Shown: one piece after another, positions 7,600 to 13,329 of the stretch
Layout of the letters: the number at the start of each line of letters is the position of its first letter
How positions within the stretch are numbered: position 1 is the first letter of the stretch
NCBI RefSeq assembly: GCF_020216885.1
Contig: NZ_JAIWON010000082.1
Location: 1-13,329 of the forward strand
Direction of reading: 5' to 3'
Length of the DNA: 13,329 nucleotides
Source of the DNA: Zymomonas sp.
GTDB taxonomy: Bacteria; Pseudomonadota; Alphaproteobacteria; Sphingomonadales; Sphingomonadaceae
Made by a program: the position numbers and the translations under genes
Notes under the pieces: model-generated
The model's input: the letters and a program-made list of their open reading frames with translations, nothing else
Databases searched by the model: none
Told to the model about the DNA's origin: nothing

Positions 7600-9015
7600 T
7601 CACAGCAGCGGTAAAATAAGGGTAAAACGTGCGCCTTGACCAAGCGCACTATCCACAACAATATCCCCTTGCATAGCATGAGCCAGTTCTCGCGATATAA
7701 AAAGGCCTAAACCGGCGCCATTGCTATCTTGGGGATTCAAGCGTTCAAATTTTTCAAAAATACGCCGTTGATCTTCTGCCGCGATCCCTTTTCCTTGATC
7801 TGCGATTGTAATATAGGCTTTATCCTCATCCTGCTCCACTCTGATCCAGATACTGGCCTGCTCTGGGGAATATCTTAAAGCGTTGCTGATAAGGTTTAAC
7901 AATATCTGCATAACCCTATGGGCATCGGCATAAGCAACAACGCTTTCTCCCGATTTAGGAATATCAATCTTGATATCCTGATTTTGGATTTTCCAGCTAT
8001 GGAGTGCGATCGCCTGCTTTGCAATTTCACTTAAATCAACAGGCTGTGGTTCGACACGAAAACCGGTATTCTCTAATTCCTGTAAATCCCCCAGATCATC
8101 AATCAACATCATTAAATGCTGACTAGCCGTTGTAATATCGGCCGCATATCGAACATAACTACTATGTAAATATCCATCATTCTGTGAATAGATTTTATCC
8201 GCATCTTCGATAATGCGATGAATGGACGGTTTGAAACTATGGTCAATTCGATTGGGTAAATGTAATTTAATTTTGTTTTCTGTGGTTGTCTCTACCAACA
8301 GGCCTTCTTCCAGTGCAGAAGAGGCGAGCGTAATATTTCCAGAAAAGCCTTTAAATCTTTCCGATGCATCAAAGATAGGGCGGCCAGACAACCATATAGC
8401 AGGGCCCTTATTAGTGATTTTGGCTGGTTGCGCCGAAAAATCATGATGATTAGCCAAGGCTTCCATAATAGGGAAACGCCCTTCTTCATCGGTTTCTAAT
8501 TTAAAAAGCCGCGCAAAAGGCTTCTTTAAATAGATTTGGGAATCTATTCCAATTTGATCAGCTAACGCCGTAGGAAAACGGGTTAAATTTAATTCGGCAT
8601 CAACCTGCCATTTCCAATTTTCAATTTCTGGATCCTCATTTTCCGGCAAAACTGAAGATTCAATTTTCTCGTCAACTTCCTGAAAAGAAGACTGATTATG
8701 GCTGATATCTTGCTCTTTTTCAGGCAGATCTTCTTGGTGATAATGTTCTACTTCGATCAGGACTGACCCATCATCTTTAGGGTAAGCATCGACCCATAGA
8801 TCAAAATTTGTATCGTTATTTTTCAGTAGGACGCGCCGAGAGATTTTTGTTTGCAGTCGTCTTGCCAGATGGATTATTTTATGAAGAGCGCTGCTCTTGC
8901 CGATTTGCAGTTCTTCAATAAGCTTGTCAACTCTGACCAACTTATCTTCACTATCAACAATAGCAGTCCCTTTTTCTTTATCCGAAATCTGGTTCGAGGC
9001 TATCTCTACTGTCAT
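7600..9015 (-). CDS. Soluble PAS-domain sensor histidine kinase, altered H-box
   Basis: Numbering here uses the longer reading frame from a TTG at 9024; the preferred ATG is its residue 4 (471-residue product). No membrane segment is visible, so it is likely cytoplasmic. Residues 28-95 form an uncharacterised N-terminal domain, 96-134 an acidic linker and about 135-235 a PAS-like domain ('WKWQVDAELNLT'). A helical dimerisation region at 258-320 is followed by a clear HATPase: N-box N377-L-I-S-N381, G1 'DQGKGI' (409-414), F-box 'FEKFER' and G2 'GAGLGL'. The H-box reads D-H262-S-F-K-P instead of HELRTP, retaining a histidine but losing the adjacent Glu. The ATG at 9015 overlaps the upstream gene's stop (TGATG) and has AGGA 9 nt away, whereas the TTG touches that AGGA, so ATG is chosen. 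No response regulator is adjacent. Confidence 0.88.
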   Translation of the reverse strand: MTVEIASNQISDKEKGTAIVDSEDKLVRVDKLIEELQIGKSSALHKIIHLARRLQTKISRRVLLKNNDTNFDLWVDAYPKDDGSVLIEVEHYHQEDLPEKEQDISHNQSSFQEVDEKIESSVLPENEDPEIENWKWQVDAELNLTRFPTALADQIGIDSQIYLKKPFARLFKLETDEEGRFPIMEALANHHDFSAQPAKITNKGPAIWLSGRPIFDASERFKGFSGNITLASSALEEGLLVETTTENKIKLHLPNRIDHSFKPSIHRIIEDADKIYSQNDGYLHSSYVRYAADITTASQHLMMLIDDLGDLQELENTGFRVEPQPVDLSEIAKQAIALHSWKIQNQDIKIDIPKSGESVVAYADAHRVMQILLNLISNALRYSPEQASIWIRVEQDEDKAYITIADQGKGIAAEDQRRIFEKFERLNPQDSNGAGLGLFISRELAHAMQGDIVVDSALGQGARFTLILPLL

Positions 9016-9028
9016 CAAAGGCAATCCT
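9013..9028 (-). promoter_or_regulatory. Ribosome site and TGATG stop-start overlap coupling DUF2336 gene to kinase
   Basis: On the minus strand AGGA (9028-9025) is followed after 9 nt by TGATG, in which the TGA stop of the upstream gene shares its final A with the ATG of the kinase. This arrangement is typical of translational coupling and decides the kinase start. Confidence 0.75.
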
Positions 9029-10169
9029 GCTGGAAAAAATCAGGGCTAGCGATATATGCTTTTTTCTCTCTAGCTGTCTTATATCGGTTTTCTATTTCAC
9101 AAATTGATTCACGGTAACATTCATCTAATCTCCACAAGGCTAAGGCTTTATCTGCATCAGATTGGCTTAGAGCCTCAAAGGCTTTTACTTTTTCAGCTAT
9201 TTGATGGTTATCAAGACTATGTCCGGTCAATTGAAAAGCAAGGCTGACCGCTACCTGTCGGGGCATCCCGATCGCTTTTAACAAAAGCAAAAGAGGACTT
9301 TCATCCTCATTCAAGACTATATCCCAAATATAATGATGATTGACTCCTGACCGAATGGCCAAGGCCGCTACCATCAAGGCTGTATGTCCATCCATTGTGG
9401 CTTGCAGAATAAACTCATCCGAGAGTTTTCTGTATTTATGTAAATGACGCGCCAATTTTAAGGCTCTGGCTTCTAATGTGCTGCCTTCATCATATTGTGT
9501 TAAGGCTTGTCTCACTGCCTTGGATAGAGCTTGATCTACCTGTTCTTCTGATAATTGGGTTTCCAATAAACAGCTTCTTAAACAGGCAGCTACCCACCAT
9601 AACAGTTTATATTGCAGTTCAGCGGATAGATCTGTTCTTGATAAAATAGGGTTGTTTAAATGGCTTATTTGGCGACTTTCTGCAATCAGTAGAACCATCG
9701 CTGATAAGGCAATATCAGCATCCATCTCGCCAATTAAACTGTCTATAATATCCGAATTTTTGGGCGATTTATTGTATTGTATCTTATGGCAATTTTTCTG
9801 CAGAAAATACGTTCGCATACGGCGAATAAGCATGGCAACAAAAGCCTGATCTCGCAGTAAAATACTGTCAGAAAGCCATTCTAAAGTTAAATGCTTGGTT
9901 GGATCATTCAAAATCATAATAACAGAAAGAGGGGCATCATCCTCTAAAAGATCAACCAAATACAGCCTGATCTCATTTTCTGCTGCAATCGTGATATGCT
10001 CAAATATTTTTATAATATGATAGCGTTCAATTTCATTTAATCGAAGCGAAGTCGGAATGAGCAAATCTTCATAAATCTGCTTTTTTCTTTTTCTCTCATG
10101 AATTAACGCATCTCGGGCGTAGTCTATCAGGGATGGTTGTGTTTCTTTTTTATGTTTTTCTGCTACCAT
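9015..10169 (-). CDS. DUF2336-like all-helical protein
   Basis: This protein of about 384 residues is rich in Leu, Ala and Glu and predicted to be almost entirely alpha-helical, with no signal peptide or membrane segment. The segment 'LLIPTSLRLNEIERYHIIKIFEHI' followed by a charged 'ENEIRLYLVDLL' helix resembles the start of DUF2336, an alphaproteobacterial family of HEAT-like helical repeats with no assigned activity; this is pattern recognition, not a profile search. The reading frame extends to a TTG at 10178, but the ATG at 10169 (fourth codon) is the conventional choice; neither has a good ribosome site, so the start is uncertain. It is translationally coupled to the histidine kinase, which suggests that the two act together, perhaps with the helical protein as a scaffold, regulator or partner of the kinase. 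That role is inference from context only. Confidence 0.75.
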   Translation of the reverse strand: MVAEKHKKETQPSLIDYARDALIHERKRKKQIYEDLLIPTSLRLNEIERYHIIKIFEHITIAAENEIRLYLVDLLEDDAPLSVIMILNDPTKHLTLEWLSDSILLRDQAFVAMLIRRMRTYFLQKNCHKIQYNKSPKNSDIIDSLIGEMDADIALSAMVLLIAESRQISHLNNPILSRTDLSAELQYKLLWWVAACLRSCLLETQLSEEQVDQALSKAVRQALTQYDEGSTLEARALKLARHLHKYRKLSDEFILQATMDGHTALMVAALAIRSGVNHHYIWDIVLNEDESPLLLLLKAIGMPRQVAVSLAFQLTGHSLDNHQIAEKVKAFEALSQSDADKALALWRLDECYRESICEIENRYKTAREKKAYIASPDFFQQDCL

Positions 10170-10321
10170 AAATGCCAACCATAACGGATGGCCGTTAACG
10201 ACAGATAATCATTGCCAGCCAAAAAAAGATATTTTCTTTTCAGAAAAAGTAATTCTTATCTTTAATCTAACAGTGAAAACCTAAAATTAGGTTAAGATAA
10301 TTTTAGAGCTAGCCTGCTCAA
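10170..10321. promoter_or_regulatory. Intergenic region upstream of the DUF2336-kinase pair
   Basis: These 152 AT-rich base pairs separate two minus-strand genes and probably carry the promoter of the DUF2336-kinase pair. The only clear structure is the dyad at 10278-10293. No confident -35/-10 pair is visible. Confidence 0.4.
10278..10293. repeat. 16-bp perfect dyad AACCTAA-AA-TTAGGTT
   Basis: The two 7-bp arms are perfectly complementary and separated by two bases. The dyad lies about 109 bp upstream of the DUF2336 start and 29 bp after the stop of the preceding gene. It could be an operator for a dimeric regulator. A weak terminator is less likely, because the stem is short and AT-rich although TTTT follows on the minus strand. 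Confidence 0.45.
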
Positions 10322-11671
10322 TTATATCTTCGCCAAAATTTTCTGAAGTTTTTTGGTCGAGAATCCATAATTTACAATGGATAATGCGGCTAACAGAATA
10401 AGACCACATAAAACAAAAGAGACATTATATTTTGAAAGAAGGGTAAAGGGTAAGATAATCCACAGTATATATTCAAAATAAAGATAATGATTACCATCAT
10501 CCTCTGGTGATAATTTCTTGCAATAATTATTATCTTGATAGGCTGAAATATTAGCAAGAATAATGATTATATCTAACGGAAATATTCCCCAGCCTACATG
10601 TTTGCTTATATAGTAGCTACTACAAATAAGTGCCAGAGATGCCCCCATTCGACGGCTATAATATATCAATTTTCTCTGTTTTTTTCTTCCTGCATTTAAT
10701 TGCATTTCATTTATTCGATGACATCCATATCCTGATAATCCCGATAAAATCAGTGATAATACTGACAATATGGGCATATTTGTTGACGAAAAAAGTAATG
10801 ATGAAAATATAAAAACAAATGTAGTTACTAATAAATATAAATAAATATTTCTATTTTTTGTGAATAAATTTATATTTTTCTCTATTATTTTTGAAAAAAT
10901 TTCCTTGTAAAAAATGTTTTTATCGCATTTATTTCTTGTCGATTGGTGTATTTTATTTGAAATAAAGGCATTGCTTTTGTTTTTTGTGATTTTAAAAATG
11001 AAATCATTGCCATTAAAGGGGTCTTTAATCGTAATTCTTTTGCAGCCAGATTGCATCGTCTGACGCATGATAGTCAGGATAAGATCCCAATCATCGGGAA
11101 TATTTTGTGCCTCTCTAATAATTGACCCTTCAACAAGGGCAATGCCTCCCCATCTTTCGGAGGCGTCAATCCGTTCAAATTCTTGGGAAGATATTCCATC
11201 TTCTATGGTTAAAAGGGTAGGGGCATTATTCCTGATTAGGGTCTCTACTAAATGGACAGAAGGTAAACAGTCTCCCTCTAGTAACAGGACAGACTGATTA
11301 TCTGAAAAAGCCACTGACAATTCTTGGCGACCATGAATCAAAGACAGATGAATAGCTTCTTTGCGAAGCCGTTCAATCACATTAACAAGCTGGAAATTAA
11401 AATGCGCCTTAGTCTCTAGGGCAGAATTATCCTCTTCGTTGTCTTCAGAAAAAAGATCTTCTGTCCATAAGACAACATGATCAATACCTGCTTCTGCCAC
11501 TGTCCGAATTTGATATTCAATTAAAGCTATTCCGACGATAGGGAAAAAGGAGATATTTTCTCCCACAGAATTGGGGGATTGGTTGCTAACATCAATAAGA
11601 GCGCTAGGCTTTGGAATCCTGCCGTCTCGGTTTGTCTTTTTATTGATGGTCGCCTCTGCGTTAGGATTCAC
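10322..11671 (-). CDS. Nucleotidyltransferase-like domain fused to multi-spanning membrane domain
   Basis: This 449-residue protein has two unlike halves. Residues about 40-225 look like a GT-A/nucleotidyltransferase-type alpha/beta domain: 'GIALIEYQIRTVAEAGIDHVVLWTE', an 'SVLLLEGDCLP' strand with an acidic turn at 127-137, and 'RWGGIALVEG' at 173-182. The N-terminal GxGTR signature of true sugar-phosphate nucleotidyltransferases is not seen. Residues about 276-435 hold five or six hydrophobic membrane segments. The layout recalls fusions of a nucleotidyltransferase with a CDP-alcohol phosphatidyltransferase, but the DGxxAR...GxxxDxxxD signature is missing, so lipid-headgroup chemistry is only a guess. 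The start is GTG with a weak GGCGG ribosome site 9 nt upstream; no early ATG exists. Codons for the linker and first membrane segments are extremely AT-rich (32 G/C of 180 bases at 10801-10980) compared with 26 of 60 at 11281-11340. Function unrecognised. Confidence 0.8.
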   Translation of the reverse strand: MNPNAEATINKKTNRDGRIPKPSALIDVSNQSPNSVGENISFFPIVGIALIEYQIRTVAEAGIDHVVLWTEDLFSEDNEEDNSALETKAHFNFQLVNVIERLRKEAIHLSLIHGRQELSVAFSDNQSVLLLEGDCLPSVHLVETLIRNNAPTLLTIEDGISSQEFERIDASERWGGIALVEGSIIREAQNIPDDWDLILTIMRQTMQSGCKRITIKDPFNGNDFIFKITKNKSNAFISNKIHQSTRNKCDKNIFYKEIFSKIIEKNINLFTKNRNIYLYLLVTTFVFIFSSLLFSSTNMPILSVLSLILSGLSGYGCHRINEMQLNAGRKKQRKLIYYSRRMGASLALICSSYYISKHVGWGIFPLDIIIILANISAYQDNNYCKKLSPEDDGNHYLYFEYILWIILPFTLLSKYNVSFVLCGLILLAALSIVNYGFSTKKLQKILAKI

Positions 11672-11855
11672 TATAAAATACCGCCAGAATTAAATATTTT
11701 TGAAAGTTAGGTGCGGAATTCCAAAGCGCAACTATAAATCAGATTATTTTGCTTTACAAATTCGCCAATATTTTTGGAAAAGTATTTTTTCTAATCCATT
11801 AAATAGGAAGTATAGGGGCTATTCGCTTTAATTTAAAATTGATACTGTCGACTCT
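11672..11855. promoter_or_regulatory. Divergent intergenic region between the membrane-fusion gene and the coiled-coil gene
   Basis: These 184 AT-rich bases should contain both divergent promoters. A TTTACA hexamer (11753-11758, plus strand) could serve as -35, but no matching -10 lies at 16-18 bp. A small dyad CCAA-TATTT-TTGG occurs at 11765-11777. An in-frame TAA precedes the plus-strand gene, limiting its possible upstream extension. Confidence 0.4.
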
Positions 11856-13329
11856 ATGGCAATAGGGGTTGATGGCGCAGCTAGACTGCGGGAAATATAT
11901 CGTCGACAGCAACAGTTAGCAGAACTGGCTGGTATCGAACAAAAAAAAGAATCCGAGGCTCAAGATAAAGAGATAGCGCAACCAGAAACAGCACAAATTT
12001 CTCAAGAATCAAGCAAGATGGCAGAAAATACTCTGCCAGCGATCAGATCAAAGAGCCTTCTTCCTAAAATCATTTTAGCTATTTTCGGTATCATCTTTGC
12101 GGCCTTCATTGTTACTGCTATTGAAACAAATCTTCTTTCTTTTGATAATATTGGACAATATTTAACTATAGTAAGCGGGCCTATCTCGATCATTGGTATC
12201 GCTTATCTGATATTTCGGCCTTTCAGTTATCAGGAATCGCACCGATTTAGCCGCATGGTTTCTTCTGTCAGGAAAGAAACAGATGCTCTTGATGAGACCA
12301 TTCGGCAACTCAGCGCCAAGGTAGAAAATAATCAGAAAATTTTAGCGGCTCAAGCTGACCAGCTCCTAAAAGTAGGGGAGCAATCTTCTGAACGCCTAGC
12401 GGATATTGGCATGAACATGCGGGCTGAAGCCGTTGGCCTGCAACGCCATACCGATCGTTTGACAGAAGCGACGGATAAAGCCCGTGAAAGTCTCGGGCCT
12501 TTGTTGGATTCTCTCCCCGAAGCCAGAAAAGAATCTGAAAATTTAACCAAGCAGTTGCAGGATTCTTATCAATCGACTTCCGAAAAAGTAGATTCTTTAT
12601 TATCGCACCTGCAAACGTTAAATTCTCTGGCTCCCAAGGTTGAGAACGCTACCGTTATGGCTGCCAAAAATTTGGCAACAGAAATTGAGCATCTCAGCTA
12701 TCTGGATACAAAAATTGATGGCCGTCTTGAGGTCAGCGCTCAGGCTGTTGCCGCCTTTGGCAATAAAATCGAACATTTAATTACCGAAAGAATGCAGGAA
12801 TCTGATCGCCAGATTGTAAAAATGGCTGATCTTCTTGATGAGAGAATTCGGAATAGCCGAGCCGCTTTGGATGATTTGGCGGGGCATCTTTCTTTTAATA
12901 TGACGGCGCGTCTAGGCGAAGTAAATGAATATGCCACGCGCATTTCAGACAAGCTTGCTGAGCAAATACAGGTCAGTCAAAACACGCTTGCCTCTTTCTA
13001 CACTCAAATGTCTGATAATTTTTATCAGAATTTACAGGATATAGAGAAGCAAACGCTCGAACTTTCTCAAAAAGTGAAAGCCTCTATCCAAGGTAGTCGA
13101 GACGATTATCAGACGGCTAGCCAGGATTTTGTTTTAGAGTTACAGAATAGACTTCAAAAAATCCAAGATCAGAGCAAAGAAATTGGCCATGTGTTTGAAC
13201 AGAATATCGACAAACATCGCCTGTCTTTTGATCAATTATCTTCAAAAATAACGACTGATTTTGTCCAACGCTTAGAAATTATTCAAAAGCAGACACAGGA
13301 TATTGTGCAGTACTTTGAAAATCACATTC
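11856..13329 (+). CDS. Long coiled-coil protein with two N-terminal membrane segments (3'-truncated by window)
   Basis: An open frame runs from the ATG at 11856 to the window edge without a stop: 491 codons plus one base, so the true C-terminus is unknown. Residues 1-70 are charged and Gln/Glu-rich. Two hydrophobic segments at about 71-89 and 103-120 form a probable membrane hairpin with a short loop. From about 127 to the end the protein is a long, Gln/Glu/Lys/Ser-rich helical region with heptad character and no Pro-rich breaks, suggesting an extended cytoplasmic coiled coil. This layout resembles the alphaproteobacterial polarity factor TipN (two N-terminal membrane segments, then a long coiled coil), but no sequence signature proves that. 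No good ribosome site precedes the ATG; the nearest purine-rich sequence (AGGAAG) is about 40 bp upstream. Codon use matches the neighbouring core genes. It is a real gene with high confidence; its role is uncertain. Confidence 0.85.
   Translation, partial: MAIGVDGAARLREIYRRQQQLAELAGIEQKKESEAQDKEIAQPETAQISQESSKMAENTLPAIRSKSLLPKIILAIFGIIFAAFIVTAIETNLLSFDNIGQYLTIVSGPISIIGIAYLIFRPFSYQESHRFSRMVSSVRKETDALDETIRQLSAKVENNQKILAAQADQLLKVGEQSSERLADIGMNMRAEAVGLQRHTDRLTEATDKARESLGPLLDSLPEARKESENLTKQLQDSYQSTSEKVDSLLSHLQTLNSLAPKVENATVMAAKNLATEIEHLSYLDTKIDGRLEVSAQAVAAFGNKIEHLITERMQESDRQIVKMADLLDERIRNSRAALDDLAGHLSFNMTARLGEVNEYATRISDKLAEQIQVSQNTLASFYTQMSDNFYQNLQDIEKQTLELSQKVKASIQGSRDDYQTASQDFVLELQNRLQKIQDQSKEIGHVFEQNIDKHRLSFDQLSSKITTDFVQRLEIIQKQTQDIVQYFENHI

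Noticed and set aside
9015..9024. TTG start for the kinase at 9024.
   Set aside because: The TTG directly abuts the AGGA ribosome site; the ATG at 9015 has proper spacing and a stop-start overlap with the upstream gene.
10322..11671. Assignment as a CDP-alcohol phosphatidyltransferase fusion.
   Set aside because: The DGxxAR...GxxxDxxxD signature is absent from the membrane half, so the enzymatic name is not supported.
12002..12952. Minus-strand short open frames opposite the coiled-coil gene.
   Set aside because: The plus strand is open for 491 codons with coherent membrane and coiled-coil features; the minus-strand frames are shadows without ribosome sites or known motifs.

Overview
The window looks like chromosomal DNA from an alphaproteobacterium of the sphingomonad group, most likely Zymomonas or a close relative. 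The basis is the protein types and the gltX/gltA/comEC neighbourhood, together with a moderate-to-low GC content unusual for sphingomonads. This is recognition from memory, not a database match. I see no rRNA, tRNA, CRISPR array, insertion sequence or phage gene.

Left part (1-4544, all minus strand): in transcription order, comEC (DNA-uptake channel family), a free-standing DUF4062 (TIR-like) coiled-coil protein, and a class A beta-lactamase with a twin-arginine-like leader. The gaps between them are only 49 and 48 bp, so read-through is possible. The DUF4062 gene is partly very AT-rich and looks like the accessory element here. comEC carries an unusual Ser/Pro-rich insertion of about 80 residues and a C-terminal domain lacking the metal-binding motif of metallo-beta-lactamases.

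Centre (4719-7599, plus strand): two housekeeping genes, gltX (glutamyl-tRNA synthetase) and gltA (citrate synthase), separated by a terminator-like hairpin. gltX is divergent from comEC across 174 bp. gltA meets the next gene tail to tail with no base between the stop codons.

Right part (7600-13329): a translationally coupled pair on the minus strand, a DUF2336-type helical protein followed by a soluble PAS histidine kinase whose phospho-acceptor box is altered. Upstream on the same strand is a two-part protein with a nucleotidyltransferase-like N-terminal half and a multi-spanning membrane C-terminal half of extreme AT content. Divergent from it on the plus strand, and running off the window, is a long coiled-coil protein with two N-terminal membrane segments, an architecture resembling polarity factors such as Caulobacter TipN.

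No complete new system is evident. The best candidates for undescribed biology are the right-hand signalling/polarity group (DUF2336, kinase, coiled-coil membrane protein, nucleotidyltransferase-membrane fusion) and the solitary DUF4062 protein.
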